A stretch of DNA of 64,000 bases from Novosphingobium sp. EMRT-2. Lineage in GTDB: Bacteria > Pseudomonadota > Alphaproteobacteria > Sphingomonadales > Sphingomonadaceae. The notes beneath the pieces are model-generated. The model had not been told where the DNA came from, ran no database searches, and saw only the letters and a program-made list of their open reading frames with translations. Numbering within the stretch: the first letter of the stretch is position 1; every line of letters starts with the position of its first letter. A program made the translations under genes and the position numbers. The DNA is taken from contig NZ_CP039695.1 in NCBI RefSeq assembly GCF_005145025.1, positions 744,001-808,000 on the forward strand. The letters run 5' to 3'. Positions 25,591 to 36,351 of the stretch are shown here, in pieces.

Positions 25591-28086
25591 TCAGAACTTC
25601 AGACGGATGGTTCCGCCAAACGTGCGCGGATCGCCGACCTGCGCAGCGATCAACCCGGTGTTGCCGCCCGTTCCGGCCAGCAGCAGGTCGATGTAGTTCC
25701 GATCGAACGCGTTGCGTACCCACAGGAAGGCATCGAGCGATTCCGTGCGGAAGCCGCCCCGGAAGTTCTGGATCGAATAGCCGTTGACCCAGGTGTAGAT
25801 CGACGGCGTGGGGTTGGACGACCAGCGCGAACGATAGCTGGCATCGTAGCCGATGTAGAACTGCCCTTCTTCGCCGAACACCTTGGCCGGCTGGTTCACT
25901 TCCGCACCCCAGGCGAAAGCCCACTTCGATACGCCCGGCAGCACCTGACCAGAGGCATCGACGAACGGCGGGCTGTTGCCCACCTGACCCGGTGCGGCGA
26001 TCGTGCCGGTGTAGCTGCACTTGCCTGTCGCGACGATCCCGGTGCTGGTGCCCCCGGAAAGTTCCGGCGGAGGCGGCGCGTCGCAGAACTTCACGTATTT
26101 GGCATCGGTAAAGGCGCCGTTGACATAGGCCGAGAAGCGATCGCTCGGGCGGATCGAGAAATCGGCCTCCACGCCGCGCGTGCGCACCTTGTCCGCGTTC
26201 GCCAGATAGCCGCGCACCGTGCCGAACTGCCCGTTGCTGACGTTGGCCTGGAAGTTCTTGATGTTGGTCCAGAAGCCGGTGACGTTGAACGTCGCGCGGC
26301 GATCCCAGAACTGGCTCTTGAAGCCGATTTCGAAGTGATCGACCTTTTCCGGCTTGATCGTGGCCGCCGCCTGGATCGGTGCGCCGTTGGCATCCGCCGG
26401 CACGCCGTTCAGGTTGATGCCGCCGGTCTTGAACGAACGCGCGTAGGTTGCGTAGACGTTGATGTCCCGGGCCACCTTGTAGCGCAGGTTCACGTCGTAG
26501 GAGACGTTCCAGGCGCTGAACTTGGGCTCGAAGAACTGCGACGCCTGGATGCCGCGCTGCGCCGCCGTCCACGGATCGTTGTAGTACGGCGAACCGGGAA
26601 CGGCCGAGACCACCTGCCGCGTTCCATCCGACGCGGTGCCGGTGACGACGGAATTATAGAGCCCGTCCTTCTTGTCGTAGTTGACGCGGAAGCCCGGCGA
26701 CACGGTGAAGCTGTCGGTGATGTCCCAGTTCAGCTTGGCATAGGCGGCAAGGCTGGTGTTGTTCAGCCGGATGTCATTGATGGCGACAAGATTGTTCAGC
26801 ACCGCCGGGTTGTTCGACAGCGCGCTGGTGGGGTTGAGCAGCCACTTGCTGGCGGCCGGACCGGTCTGCTGGATGCCGCTGGTGCGGATATCCTGGTGGA
26901 AGCCGAACAGGCCGACCACGAAATCGTAGCCCTTGCCCTTGTGGTTGAAGCGGAACTCCTGCGTGTACTGGTTCTGCTTGGTGGGGTTGTTGACCTTGGT
27001 ATAGACCGCAAGGCCGGTGTAATCGCGGTCGTTGGCCGGGCTCCAGTCCCAATAGCGCCACGCCGTGATCGAGGTCAGCGTGTTGTCGGGATCGATGTCC
27101 CACACCGCCTTGGCCGAAACGCCGCCGTGCTCGTTGCGCGCGGACAGCGCGGCATCGGCGTCGGTCAGGCGGTCATAGGGATTGGTGCTGGGCACCCGGT
27201 ATCCGGGGAAATACGAAATCAGCGCGGGATACTGGCGGTTCGTCGCCCGCTGCGTGGGGCCATAGCCGCCATAGGCGAACGCGCAGCAGATCGGGTCCTG
27301 CAGGTTCCAGTCGCCCGACAGGGTGACGTTGAGGCTCGACGTCGGCTTCCACAGCAGCGATCCGCGCAGGCCGATATTGTCCTGCGACTGGATCCAGGTG
27401 TTGCTGTAGGTATCGAACAGCGTGCCGCGGCGGCTGGTCGTGGTGACGCTGATGCGCGCGGCCAGCTTGTCGGACAGCGGGCCGGAGATCGAGGCCTTGC
27501 CCTGCTTGAAGTTCAGGTTGCCGAGCGAGATTTCGGCCTTGCCTTCAAAGTCGAAGCTGGGCGGTCGCGTTGTGATGTTGATCGCGCCAGCGGTGGTGTT
27601 CTTGCCATAGAGCGTGCCCTGCGGCCCGCGCAGCGTTTCGATCTGCTCCACATCGACGAAGTCCAGCGTCGCCGAGGCAATACGGTTGTAATAGACATCG
27701 TCGATGTAGATGCCCACGCCCTGTTCGAAGCCGTCGTTGGTCAGGCCGAACGGGGCGCCGATGCCGCGAATGTTGATGAAGGTGTTGCGCGGGTTCTGCG
27801 AATAGAATTGCAGCGTGGGCTGTATCTGGGTCAGGCGCGCAATATTGTAGGTACCCTGCGCGTCGAGCTTGGCGGCTTCGACCACCGAGATCGCCAGCGG
27901 CACGGTCTGGACGTTTTCCTGGCGGCGGCGGGCCGTGACGATGATGGCGTCACCCCCCGAACTTTCACCGTCGGGTGCGGAAACGCTTTCCTCGGCGGCC
28001 GCGGGAGCGGGCGCCTGTTGCGCGAGTACGGGAGCGGCGAGCAGCGCAAAGGGCGCGGCTCCCGCCAGCAGGAGAGCACGGGACAT
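25591..28086 (-). CDS. TonB-dependent outer-membrane receptor
   Basis: This 831-residue receptor has a signal peptide (MSRALLLAGAAPFALLAAPVLAQ). The plug domain starts at GDAIIVTARRRQENVQTVPLAISVV, a TonB-box-like segment plus the usual sphingomonad plug start. It contains VEQIETLRGPQGTLYGKNTTAGAINI, and a 22-strand barrel ends in a C-terminal Phe (GTIRLKF). The ligand cannot be identified. It lies 122 bases downstream of the sulfate ABC operon on the same strand with no clear terminator between them, so it may be expressed with sulfur-uptake genes. If so, it might import an organosulfur compound; this is an inference from position only. Confidence 0.93.
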   Translation of the reverse strand: MSRALLLAGAAPFALLAAPVLAQQAPAPAAAEESVSAPDGESSGGDAIIVTARRRQENVQTVPLAISVVEAAKLDAQGTYNIARLTQIQPTLQFYSQNPRNTFINIRGIGAPFGLTNDGFEQGVGIYIDDVYYNRIASATLDFVDVEQIETLRGPQGTLYGKNTTAGAINITTRPPSFDFEGKAEISLGNLNFKQGKASISGPLSDKLAARISVTTTSRRGTLFDTYSNTWIQSQDNIGLRGSLLWKPTSSLNVTLSGDWNLQDPICCAFAYGGYGPTQRATNRQYPALISYFPGYRVPSTNPYDRLTDADAALSARNEHGGVSAKAVWDIDPDNTLTSITAWRYWDWSPANDRDYTGLAVYTKVNNPTKQNQYTQEFRFNHKGKGYDFVVGLFGFHQDIRTSGIQQTGPAASKWLLNPTSALSNNPAVLNNLVAINDIRLNNTSLAAYAKLNWDITDSFTVSPGFRVNYDKKDGLYNSVVTGTASDGTRQVVSAVPGSPYYNDPWTAAQRGIQASQFFEPKFSAWNVSYDVNLRYKVARDINVYATYARSFKTGGINLNGVPADANGAPIQAAATIKPEKVDHFEIGFKSQFWDRRATFNVTGFWTNIKNFQANVSNGQFGTVRGYLANADKVRTRGVEADFSIRPSDRFSAYVNGAFTDAKYVKFCDAPPPPELSGGTSTGIVATGKCSYTGTIAAPGQVGNSPPFVDASGQVLPGVSKWAFAWGAEVNQPAKVFGEEGQFYIGYDASYRSRWSSNPTPSIYTWVNGYSIQNFRGGFRTESLDAFLWVRNAFDRNYIDLLLAGTGGNTGLIAAQVGDPRTFGGTIRLKF

Positions 28087-28208
28087 CTTGAGGATCCTTT
28101 TTGCAGGATCACGATGCCTCCAGTCGTCCGGTTGGCGGTGTGATCAGATTATTGGCGTGACGAAACGAACGGTATTCGGATGAAACGGTAGGAAGGTCGG
28201 AACGCGCC

Positions 28209-28385
28209 TCAGTTGGGCTTGAGGCGCTTCTTCTCGGTCACGTCGATCTGGACGACGCGACCCTCGTGCACGGTCAACGAAACGTTGCCGTACTTCAGCC
28301 CGGCAAGGGCTTCGCGCACGCTGGCGATGCTTTCTTCCAGCAGGCGCTCGGCCTCGGTGCGGGGCGCAGCGGGAGAGGTATTCAT
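28209..28385 (-). CDS. YezD family (DUF2292) small protein
   Basis: This 58-residue protein has the family core [40 protein letters not shown]. YezD-type proteins are found beside sulfate and cysteine uptake genes in many bacteria; their exact role is unknown. The ATG overlaps the cysA stop (ATGA), so it is the last gene of the sulfate transport operon and translationally coupled. Its small size makes it easy to miss in an automatic annotation. Confidence 0.88.
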   Translation of the reverse strand: MNTSPAAPRTEAERLLEESIASVREALAGLKYGNVSLTVHEGRVVQIDVTEKKRLKPN

Positions 28386-29383
28386 GGCTGTGCTCCTTCG
28401 GGGTTGGTATTGAAAACTCGGGATCGAACGGGACGGATCAGCACGGTTTCGCCGGGGTTCGGGCGCGGCTGCGCAACGTCGATATCGATTTCGACAATCA
28501 GGCCGCCCTCCGCCAGCGCGCCTTCGACGCGCCAGGCGCCTCCCTTGCGGAACACGTTGTCCACGAGCAGCGCCTCGCCGCCTTCGCGCACCACTTCAAC
28601 GTCATGCGGGCGGAAGTGGACTTCGTCGCGCGCGCCGCCCGAGGCCGGGCCGGCCGGGATGCGGTTGGTTTCGCCGACGAAGTGCGAGACGAACGGTGTC
28701 GCCGGATGCATGTAGATTTCCTCGGGCGTACCGATCTGCTCGATCACGCCGTTGTTCATCACCACCACGCGGTCGGCCAGTTCCAGCGCCTCTTCCTGGT
28801 CGTGCGTGACGAAGACCGATGTCAGCCCCATCTGCTTGTGCAGTTCGCGCAGCCACCGGCGCAGGTCCTTGCGGACCTTTGCGTCCAAGGCGCCGAAGGG
28901 CTCGTCCAGCAGCAGCAGCCGGGGCTCGATCGCCAGCGCGCGCGCCAGCGCCACACGCTGGCGCTGGCCACCGGAAAGCTGCGCCGGATAGCGATCGCCC
29001 AGCCCATCGAGTTGGACCAGCCGCAGCAGTTCCTCGGCCCGCGCCGCGATGGCCGCGCGCGAAGGACGGTCACGCCGCTTGCGCACGGTCAGGCCAAAGG
29101 CGACGTTGTCGGCCACGGTCATGTGGCGGAACAGCGCATAGTGCTGGAACACGAACCCGACGTGGCGATCGGCCACCTTGCGGTCGGAAACGTCCTCGCC
29201 GCTGAACAGCACCTGTCCGCTGTCCTGGAACTCCAGCCCGGCGATTATCCGCAGCAGCGTGGTCTTGCCCGATCCCGAAGGCCCGAGCAGCGCGATGAAC
29301 TCGCCCGGACGGACTTCGAGATCGATGCCGTGCAGCGCGGCGAAATCGCCAAAGCGCTTGGTAACGTTCTGGACCCTGATCAA
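28382..29383 (-). CDS. cysA: Sulfate/thiosulfate ABC transporter ATP-binding protein CysA
   Basis: This 333-residue ATPase subunit has Walker A GPSGSGKT (34-41), Q-loop [22 protein letters not shown], signature [16 protein letters not shown], Walker [12 protein letters not shown] and switch [16 protein letters not shown]-terminal regulatory domain (FRPHDVEVV) follows. I favour the TTG at 29383, which overlaps the cysW stop (TTGA). An in-frame ATG at 29419 would overlap cysW by about 40 bases and add the unlikely leader [11 protein letters not shown]. It energises the CysT-CysW permease. The order of the genes is binding protein, cysT, cysW, cysA, yezD, all overlapping or nearly so. Confidence 0.93.
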   Translation of the reverse strand: MIRVQNVTKRFGDFAALHGIDLEVRPGEFIALLGPSGSGKTTLLRIIAGLEFQDSGQVLFSGEDVSDRKVADRHVGFVFQHYALFRHMTVADNVAFGLTVRKRRDRPSRAAIAARAEELLRLVQLDGLGDRYPAQLSGGQRQRVALARALAIEPRLLLLDEPFGALDAKVRKDLRRWLRELHKQMGLTSVFVTHDQEEALELADRVVVMNNGVIEQIGTPEEIYMHPATPFVSHFVGETNRIPAGPASGGARDEVHFRPHDVEVVREGGEALLVDNVFRKGGAWRVEGALAEGGLIVEIDIDVAQPRPNPGETVLIRPVRSRVFNTNPEGAQP

Positions 29384-30222
29384 TGCCCTGCTCCCGTATG
29401 GTGGAGGTCGAAGCGCCATTCGAGAATGGTCTTGGCGACCAGCGTGACCAGCGCCAGTAGCGCCAGCAGCGAGGCGACCGCGAAGGCGCCGACGAAATCG
29501 TACTCGTTGTAGAGAATCTCGACATGCAGCGGCATCGTGTTGGTCAGGCCGCGAATGTGGCCCGAAACCACCGAGACCGCGCCGAATTCGCCCATCGCCC
29601 GGGCGTTGCACAGCAGCACGCCATACAGCAGGCCCCAGCGGATGTTCGGCAGCGTCACATGGCGGAACACCTGCCAGCCGTTCGCGCCGAGCGAGACGGC
29701 GGCTTCCTCGTCGTCCTTGCCCTGCTCCATCATCAGCGGGATCAGCTCGCGTGCCACGAACGGGAAGGTGATGAACACCGTGGCCAGCACGATGCCGGGC
29801 ACCGCGAAGATGATCTTGAGGTCGTGCGCCGCCAGCCACGGGCCGAACCAGCCCTGCGCGCCGAACAGCAGCACGAAGATCAGGCCGGATACGACCGGAG
29901 ACACCGAGAACGGCAGGTCGATCAGCGTGATGAGCAGGCTCTTGCCCGGAAAGTGGAACTTGGTGATCGCCCAGCTTGCCGCCACGCCGAACACCATGTT
30001 CAGCGGCACGCTGATCGCCGCGATCAGCAGCGTCAGCTTGATCGCCGCCAGCGCATCGGGGGTGTGGACGGCATCAAGGAACGGCCCCAGCCCCTGCTTC
30101 AGCGCCTCGCTGAACACCACGATCAGCGGCAGCAGCAGGAACACGCCCAGGAACGCGAGCGCCAGCACGATCAGCACGATCTGCGTCAGGCGGCCTTCGG
30201 TGGTGGAACGCGGCCGGCTCAT
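29380..30222 (-). CDS. cysW: Sulfate ABC transporter permease CysW
   Basis: This 280-residue inner-membrane permease has six predicted transmembrane helices. The cytoplasmic EAA loop is [27 protein letters not shown]. The segment [47 protein letters not shown] is characteristic of CysW. It pairs with CysT to form the sulfate channel. The start overlaps the cysT stop by 4 bases. Confidence 0.93.
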   Translation of the reverse strand: MSRPRSTTEGRLTQIVLIVLALAFLGVFLLLPLIVVFSEALKQGLGPFLDAVHTPDALAAIKLTLLIAAISVPLNMVFGVAASWAITKFHFPGKSLLITLIDLPFSVSPVVSGLIFVLLFGAQGWFGPWLAAHDLKIIFAVPGIVLATVFITFPFVARELIPLMMEQGKDDEEAAVSLGANGWQVFRHVTLPNIRWGLLYGVLLCNARAMGEFGAVSVVSGHIRGLTNTMPLHVEILYNEYDFVGAFAVASLLALLALVTLVAKTILEWRFDLHHTGAGH

Positions 30223-31070
30223 GCGCCCATCCTCCTGCGGCTGGCGGCCTGGATGAGGTTGATCGCCAGCAGGATCAGGAACGAGGCCAGCATCATCACC
30301 GTGGCGATCGCGGTCGCGCCGGCATAGGCATACTGTTCCAGTTGCGTCACGATCAGCAGCGGCGCGATCTCGGTCTTGCCCGGCATGTTGCCGGCGATGA
30401 AGATCACCGAACCATATTCGCCCACCCCCCGCGCGAACGCGAGCGCGAAGCCGGTGAGCAGCGCCGGAGCGATCGCGGGCACGATCACACGGCGAAAAGT
30501 CTGCAACCGCGTTGCCCCCAGCGTGGCGGCGGCTTCCTCCACATCGCGGCCCAGGTCGGCGAGCACCGGCTCGACCGAGCGCACCACGAAAGGCAAGCCG
30601 ATGAACACCAGCGCCACCACGATGCCCACAGGCGTAAAGGCCACCTTGAGGCCCAGCGGCTCAAGGAACTGCCCGAGCCAGCCGGTCGGCGCGTAAAGCG
30701 CGGTCAGCGCGATGCCCGCCACGGCCGTCGGCAGCGCGAACGGCAGGTCTACCAGCGCGCTGATCACGCGCTTGCCCGGAAAGGCATAGCGCACCAGCAC
30801 CCAGGCGACGAGCAGACCCGACACCGCGTTTACCAGCCCGGCGGCGGCGGCCGTACCGAAGCTGACGCGATAGGCTGCCAGCGCCCGGTCCGAAAAGCCC
30901 ACAGCCACGAATTCGCTCCAGCCCATGCCGGCCGAGCGGATGAAGATCGATGCCAACGGCACCAGCACGATCAGCGTGAGCCAGGCAAGCGTCACCCCGA
31001 ACGTCAAGCCGAAGCCTGGCAGGACGGATGGCTGGCGCCAGCTTTTCGCGCGGGAAAGGGTTCGGGACAT
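30219..31070 (-). CDS. cysT: Sulfate ABC transporter permease CysT
   Basis: This 283-residue permease has six predicted helices. The EAA loop is [28 protein letters not shown], and [36 protein letters not shown] marks the CysT/CysU group. It partners CysW. It begins 39 bases after the binding-protein gene. Confidence 0.93.
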   Translation of the reverse strand: MSRTLSRAKSWRQPSVLPGFGLTFGVTLAWLTLIVLVPLASIFIRSAGMGWSEFVAVGFSDRALAAYRVSFGTAAAAGLVNAVSGLLVAWVLVRYAFPGKRVISALVDLPFALPTAVAGIALTALYAPTGWLGQFLEPLGLKVAFTPVGIVVALVFIGLPFVVRSVEPVLADLGRDVEEAAATLGATRLQTFRRVIVPAIAPALLTGFALAFARGVGEYGSVIFIAGNMPGKTEIAPLLIVTQLEQYAYAGATAIATVMMLASFLILLAINLIQAASRRRMGA

Positions 31071-31109
31071 CTGCAGTGGCCTGCTCGATTGCGGAAGGGA
31101 AAGGGAGAC

Positions 31110-32132
31110 TTACTTCTTGGCCGTGATGCGGTCGAAAACGCCGCCATCGTCGAAGAATCGCTTCTGCGCGGCGCCCCATCCGCCGAAGTCCTTGTCGATG
31201 GTGACCATCGGGATCGCGGGGAACTGCGACCGGAACTGCTCGGCCACCTTCGCGTCGCGCGGACGGTAGAAGGTATGCGCGATCGCGGTCTGCGCTTCGG
31301 GCGTATAGAGATAGCGCAGATAGGCGTCGGCCGCTTCCTGCGTACCGTGCTTCTTCGCGTTCTCCGTCACCACCGCGACGGCCGGCTCGGCGAGGATCGA
31401 CAGCGACGGCGTGACGATCTGGAACTTGCCCTTGCCCATTTCCTTTTCGGCCAGCAGCGCCTCGTTTTCCCACGTCAGCAGGACATCACCGATGCCGCGT
31501 TCGACGAAGGTCGTCGTCGCGCCCCGCGCGCCGCTATCCAGCACCGGCACGTTGGCGAACAGCTTGCGGACATAGTCCTCGGCCGCGGCGTCGGAGCCGC
31601 CCGCCTTGCGGCCATAGGCCCAGGCCGCCAGGAAGTTCCAGCGCGCGCCGCCGCCCGTCTTGGGGTTGGGCGTGATGACCTGCACGCCGGGGCGGACAAG
31701 ATCGTTCCAGTCCTTGATGCCTTTGGGGTTGCCCTTGCGGACAAGGAAAACGATCGTCGAGGTATAGGGTGACGAATTGTCGGGCAACGCCTTCTGCCAG
31801 TCCGCCGGCAGCAGCTTGGCGCGCGCCGCGATCTGGTCGATGTCGTAGGCGAGCGCGAGCGTCGCCACATCCGCTTCCAGACCGTCGATGATCGCGCGGC
31901 CCTGCTTGCCCGAACCGCCATGGCTCATCCGGAAGGTCACGTCCTTGCCGGTCTTCTGCTTCCAGTAGGCAGCGAAGGCGGGATTGATCGCCTGATAGAG
32001 TTCGCGCGTGGGATCATAGGAGACGTTGGTCAGCACGATGCCATTGCCGTTCCCGCCGGCTCCGCCCGAACAGGCAGACAGGGTCATGGTCAGTGCCGCG
32101 GCGGCGGACAGGAACAGGCGGCGATTCATCAT
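31110..32132 (-). CDS. Sulfate/thiosulfate-binding lipoprotein (Sbp/CysP family)
   Basis: This 340-residue solute-binding protein is for the downstream ABC permease. The leader [21 protein letters not shown] ends in a lipobox with Cys21, so it is probably a lipoprotein rather than free periplasmic. The segments [62 protein letters not shown] and [25 protein letters not shown] are typical of the Sbp family, including the anion-binding region. It is the first gene of the operon. An AT-rich promoter region of about 70 bases lies directly upstream. Confidence 0.93.
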   Translation of the reverse strand: MMNRRLFLSAAAALTMTLSACSGGAGGNGNGIVLTNVSYDPTRELYQAINPAFAAYWKQKTGKDVTFRMSHGGSGKQGRAIIDGLEADVATLALAYDIDQIAARAKLLPADWQKALPDNSSPYTSTIVFLVRKGNPKGIKDWNDLVRPGVQVITPNPKTGGGARWNFLAAWAYGRKAGGSDAAAEDYVRKLFANVPVLDSGARGATTTFVERGIGDVLLTWENEALLAEKEMGKGKFQIVTPSLSILAEPAVAVVTENAKKHGTQEAADAYLRYLYTPEAQTAIAHTFYRPRDAKVAEQFRSQFPAIPMVTIDKDFGGWGAAQKRFFDDGGVFDRITAKK

Positions 32133-32513
32133 GTTTGTCTCCCTGTTGATGTGCGCTGCATATACTCAACTATTTCGATAGACATTAAAGACTCTCTGTG
32201 CACTCCTAAAGGCAAACTATCGACGCCCCCGTCGGCTCCCTGGGAAAGAGGCGGCCCATGCGCAAAGACCGCCTCCTCCCCACCGTGGCGGCCCGCGGCA
32301 GAATCATCGCTGCGAACCGACGCCTCCTTTTAACTCAACTTTATGAGTAGAGAATAGACTGGCGACAGGACGCGCGCATTTGGCGACAGACCGAGCGCGC
32401 ACCAGCGCGCCGGGCGATGTCCCTGAAAAACGAAACCATCGTTGCCGGCACCGGTTGCGAAAATCGCCGGATTAAGAAAGAATTTCGTCATGGAGGCGTA
32501 ACACGGCACCACC
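32133..32513. other. Intergenic region between the sulfate operon and ppk1
   Basis: These 381 bases contain no supportable gene. The 70 bases next to the binding-protein gene are unusually AT-rich (32160-32225) and should hold its promoter. The motif ACTCAACT occurs twice, at 32164-32171 and 32333-32340; the second copy is followed by TTATGAGTAG, making a short CTCA/TGAG dyad. The region before ppk1 has GGAGG at 32491-32495, rather far from the chosen ATG. No riboswitch fold was recognised. Confidence 0.4.
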
Positions 32514-34715
32514 ATGGCGCAGGCTGGGGTCCATCCGGGCAGCAACACGGAGCACAGGGTGAGCGACGAAAAACGTGTCGTAAGCGGCACGGAAGCCCAT
32601 GTCGGCGATCGCTATTTCAATCGCGAGCTGAGCTGGCTCGCCTTCAATCGACGGGTTCTGGCGGAAGCGCGGAACACCGACTATCCGCTTCTGGAACGGC
32701 TGCGCTTCCTGTCGATTTCCGGCAGCAACCTCGACGAGTTCATGATGGTGCGCGTCGCCGGCCTGGCCGGGCAGGTACGCCGGCAGATCGGCGAAGTCTC
32801 GATCGACGGCCAGACCCCTGCGCAGCAGTTGCAGGCCGCCTATGGCGCCGTCACCGATCTCGTTTCAGGCCAGCAGGACGTGCTGACCGAACTCACCGGC
32901 AAACTGGGCGAGGCGGGCATCCGCCTGGTGGGCGAAGGTCCGGTCGATCGCGCCGAGGCCGAATGGCTGTCGCACTATTTCCGCGAACACGTCGTCCCGG
33001 TGCTGACGCCCCAGGCGATCGATCCGGCGCATCCCTTTCCGTTCATCGCCAACCAGGGAACCGGCATTCTCTTCACGATGACGCGCATCGCCGACGGCGC
33101 CGACGTCAACGAGATGATCCTGATTCCACCCGCCCTGCCCCGCTTCGTGCGCCTGCCCGGCGAAGAAGCCGCGTGGATCGCGATCGAGGAACTGGTGCGC
33201 CGCCACGCCATGCACCTGTTCCCGGGCTTCCGCATCCAGGGTCATGGCGTGTTCCGCGTGCTGCGCGATAGCGACATCGAAGTGGAGGAAGACGCCGAGG
33301 ATCTCGTCCGCTACTTCCGCACCGCGATCCAGCGGCGCCGGCGCGGCAAGGTGATCATGCTGCACCTGCAGGACGATTTCGATCCGGCGGCGGAGCAACT
33401 GCTGCGCCAGCAATTGCGGCTGGACCATGCGCTCGTTCTCAAGTCGCGCGGGGTGATCGGCATCAACGGCCTGTCCGCCGTGGTCGACGAAGCCCGGCCG
33501 GACCTGAAATTCGAACCCTACAGCCCGCGCTACCCCGAACGCATTCTCGAACACGATGGCGATTGTTTCGCGGCGATCCGCGAGAAGGACATCGTGATCC
33601 ACCACCCCTACGAAAGCTTCGAGGTGGTGATCGATTTCCTCCACCAGGCCGCATCCGATCCCGACGTGGTGGCGATCAAGCAGACGCTCTATCGCGCGGG
33701 CAAGCAATCGGCGGTGATCGCGGCGCTGATCGCGGCAGCCGAGGCGGGCAAGTCGGTCACGGCCGTCGTCGAACTGAAGGCGCGGTTCGACGAGGAACAG
33801 AACCTGATGTGGGCCTCGCAACTCGAACGCGCGGGCGTGCAGGTGATCTACGGCTTCGTCGACTGGAAGACCCACGCCAAGGTCTCACTGGTCGTGCGCC
33901 GCGAAGGGGATGGCTACCGCACGTACTGCCACTTCGGGACGGGCAATTATCACCCGGTCACCGCGCGGATCTACACCGATCTTTCGTTCTTCACCGCCGA
34001 CCCCAAGTTCGGGCGCGACGCGGGCCGGCTGTTCAACTTCATCACCGGCTATGTCGAGCCCAAGGGCACCGAAATGCTGGCGATAGCCCCGATCGGGCTG
34101 CGCAACACGCTATACGATCACATCGATCGCGAAATCGCCTTCGCGCGCGCCGGCAAGCACGCGACGATCTGGGCCAAGCTCAATTCGCTGACCGACGAAA
34201 AGCTGATCGACCGCCTCTACGCCGCCAGCCAGGCCGGCGTGGAGATCAGCCTGGTCGTGCGTGGCATCTGCTGCCTGCGCCCCGGCGTGCCCGGCCTTTC
34301 GGAACGGATCTATGTGAAGTCCATCATCGGCCGGTTCCTTGAACACAGCCGGATCTGGGCCTTCGGCAACGCCGCGCGCCTGCCCAACAAGCGCGCACGC
34401 GTATTCATCTCCTCGGCCGACGGGATGAGCCGCAACCTTGATCGCCGCGTGGAAGTGCTGGTGCCGATCCGCAACAGCACGGTGCACGATCAGGTGCTCG
34501 ATCAGGTCATGCTTGCCAACCTGCTGGATACGGAGCAGAGCTGGAAACTGGAACCGGATGGAAGCTACCACCGGATGGATCGTGGCCCCTCTCCCTTTAA
34601 CCTGCATCGCTATTTCATGACCAACCCCTCCCTCTCCGGTCGCGGTGCGGCGCTGACCAAGGGCCGCAAGGTGCCCAAGCTCGCGTTGCGGCGCGGCGGC
34701 GCCAGCCGGGGCTGA
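32514..34715 (+). CDS. ppk1: Polyphosphate kinase 1
   Basis: This 733-residue enzyme reversibly polymerises the gamma-phosphate of ATP into polyphosphate. Four domains are present, starting with YFNRELSWLAFNRRVLAEA near residue 34. The autophosphorylated histidine is H454 in WKTHAKVSLV and the second catalytic histidine is H611 in FLEHSRIWAFGN. Both are conserved, as is FGTGNYHPVTARIYTDLS. The length is slightly above the E. coli enzyme (688) because of an N-terminal extension. The start is uncertain: a GTG about 15 codons downstream (before SDEKRV) could also serve. It is followed after 11 bases by ppx, forming a polyphosphate synthesis and breakdown pair. Confidence 0.95.
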   Translation: MAQAGVHPGSNTEHRVSDEKRVVSGTEAHVGDRYFNRELSWLAFNRRVLAEARNTDYPLLERLRFLSISGSNLDEFMMVRVAGLAGQVRRQIGEVSIDGQTPAQQLQAAYGAVTDLVSGQQDVLTELTGKLGEAGIRLVGEGPVDRAEAEWLSHYFREHVVPVLTPQAIDPAHPFPFIANQGTGILFTMTRIADGADVNEMILIPPALPRFVRLPGEEAAWIAIEELVRRHAMHLFPGFRIQGHGVFRVLRDSDIEVEEDAEDLVRYFRTAIQRRRRGKVIMLHLQDDFDPAAEQLLRQQLRLDHALVLKSRGVIGINGLSAVVDEARPDLKFEPYSPRYPERILEHDGDCFAAIREKDIVIHHPYESFEVVIDFLHQAASDPDVVAIKQTLYRAGKQSAVIAALIAAAEAGKSVTAVVELKARFDEEQNLMWASQLERAGVQVIYGFVDWKTHAKVSLVVRREGDGYRTYCHFGTGNYHPVTARIYTDLSFFTADPKFGRDAGRLFNFITGYVEPKGTEMLAIAPIGLRNTLYDHIDREIAFARAGKHATIWAKLNSLTDEKLIDRLYAASQAGVEISLVVRGICCLRPGVPGLSERIYVKSIIGRFLEHSRIWAFGNAARLPNKRARVFISSADGMSRNLDRRVEVLVPIRNSTVHDQVLDQVMLANLLDTEQSWKLEPDGSYHRMDRGPSPFNLHRYFMTNPSLSGRGAALTKGRKVPKLALRRGGASRG

Positions 34716-34726
34716 CGCATTTCACG

Positions 34727-36220
34727 ATGGCCAGCAGGGACAGGTCCGGACAGAGCCAGCGGGCGGGACCGCGCAGCCCGTCGCGCGCGATCATCGACAT
34801 CGGATCGAACACCGTCCGGCTGGTGATCTACGGCGGCCCGCAACGCGCGCCGGAAATCCTGCACAACGAAAAGGTGGCCGCTCGCCTGGGCAAGGGCGTG
34901 GCTGAAAACGGGCTGCTGTCCGAAAAGGCCTCCACCGCCGCGCTCGTCTCGCTGCGGCGCTATCGCGCGCTGCTGGACCTGATCGGCGTCCGCACGGTCG
35001 ACGTGGTCGCCACGGCCGCGGTGCGGGACGCCCGCAACGGCGCGGCTTTTCTGGATGAAGTCCGCGCGATCGGCTTTGCTCCCCGCCTGCTTTCGGGCGA
35101 AGAGGAAGCAGTGACCAGCGCGCATGGCGTTACCGGCGCGTTCCCCGACGCGCACGGCGTGGTCGGCGATCTCGGCGGCGGCAGCCTTGAACTGGTCGAT
35201 GTCGATGGCGGTAGCTGCACGCACGGCGTCAGCATGCCGCTGGGCACGTTGCGGCTGCCGGCCCTGCGCGCCGACGGTGACCGGGCCTTTGCCAAGCGTA
35301 TCGGCAACGCGCTCGACAGGGCGGAATGGCGCGCCACGCCCGGGACCACGCTTTACCTCGTCGGGGGATCGCTCCGCGCGTTCGCGCGCTATGCCATGGT
35401 CCGCAGCGAATGGCCGATCGACGACCCCCACGGGTTCGAGCTTCCCGCCGCAGCCGCGCTGAAATTCGCGCGCACCCTCGCCCGGCGCAAAGGGTTGAGC
35501 CCGGTTCCCATCGCGGGCGTTTCCGGGTCACGGCTTACCGGCCTGCCCGATACCGCGGCGCTGCTGGCCGTGCTGGTGCGAAAGCTGGGACCCGCGCGGC
35601 TGGTGTTTTCATCGTGGGGCCTGCGCGAAGGCGTGCTGTGGGAAGCCATGCCGACAGCGGTACGAACCCAGGACCCGCTCGTGGCTGGCGTCTCGGCCTT
35701 CATCAACGATCAGGGCATATCGCCCAGCACGGGCACCATGGTCGCCGGATGGACGGCCAGCGCTCGCCCGGCCGGCAGCGGCGGTCGGCACGAACAGCTC
35801 CGCCTTGCCGCCACCATGCTGAGTCTCGCCTCGGCCCGGATCGAACCCAATCTGCGCGCGGACCATGCGCGCGACTGGGCGTTGCGCAAGCGCTGGATCG
35901 GTATCACGGCGCAGGAACGCGCGATGCTGGCCGCGGCGATCATCGCCAATGCCGGCAAGATGGAACTGCCCCCCACGCTTACCGCGCTGCTGTCGCCGGC
36001 AGCGCTGCGCGAGGCGCAGGCCTGGGGCCTTGCCACGCGCCTGTGTCGCCGCTTCACGTACGCCATGCCGCAGGGCCTAAGCGCCAGCACGCTGACCGTG
36101 GAGGGAGATACCCTGGTCCTCTCCGTCGCCCCGGGGCTTGCCGAACTCGTCAACGAAGGTGTGTCACGCGATCTCAAGGCGCTGGCTGCGCATCTTGGCC
36201 TCAAACAGGACGTGCGTTGA
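34727..36220 (+). CDS. ppx: Exopolyphosphatase, Ppx/GppA family
   Basis: This 497-residue sugar-kinase/Hsp70-fold phosphatase has the first phosphate motif (AIIDIGSNTVRLVIYGG) near residue 22 and the second (GVVGDLGGGSLELVDVDGG) near residue 145. A C-terminal HD-like helical domain includes LAAAIIANAGKMELP. Ppx/GppA enzymes release phosphate from the ends of polyphosphate or hydrolyse pppGpp; the pairing with ppk1 favours polyphosphate. The ATG lies 11 bases after the ppk1 stop. Confidence 0.92.
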   Translation: MASRDRSGQSQRAGPRSPSRAIIDIGSNTVRLVIYGGPQRAPEILHNEKVAARLGKGVAENGLLSEKASTAALVSLRRYRALLDLIGVRTVDVVATAAVRDARNGAAFLDEVRAIGFAPRLLSGEEEAVTSAHGVTGAFPDAHGVVGDLGGGSLELVDVDGGSCTHGVSMPLGTLRLPALRADGDRAFAKRIGNALDRAEWRATPGTTLYLVGGSLRAFARYAMVRSEWPIDDPHGFELPAAAALKFARTLARRKGLSPVPIAGVSGSRLTGLPDTAALLAVLVRKLGPARLVFSSWGLREGVLWEAMPTAVRTQDPLVAGVSAFINDQGISPSTGTMVAGWTASARPAGSGGRHEQLRLAATMLSLASARIEPNLRADHARDWALRKRWIGITAQERAMLAAAIIANAGKMELPPTLTALLSPAALREAQAWGLATRLCRRFTYAMPQGLSASTLTVEGDTLVLSVAPGLAELVNEGVSRDLKALAAHLGLKQDVR

Positions 36221-36351
36221 TACGTTCCGCCCGATCGCGATGAATAGAACGCCGATAAGGACTCGTTCACCTTTCGCGTTCGTATGAACAAAACCTTTTT
36301 GGATCAAATGGGTAAGCCGACAATATGCTTTGCCGGCTTTGGGATATGCCC

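Noticed and set aside
32133..32513. Riboswitch upstream of the sulfate-binding protein gene
   Set aside because: No conserved SAM, SAH or other riboswitch core was recognised; only AT-rich promoter-like sequence.
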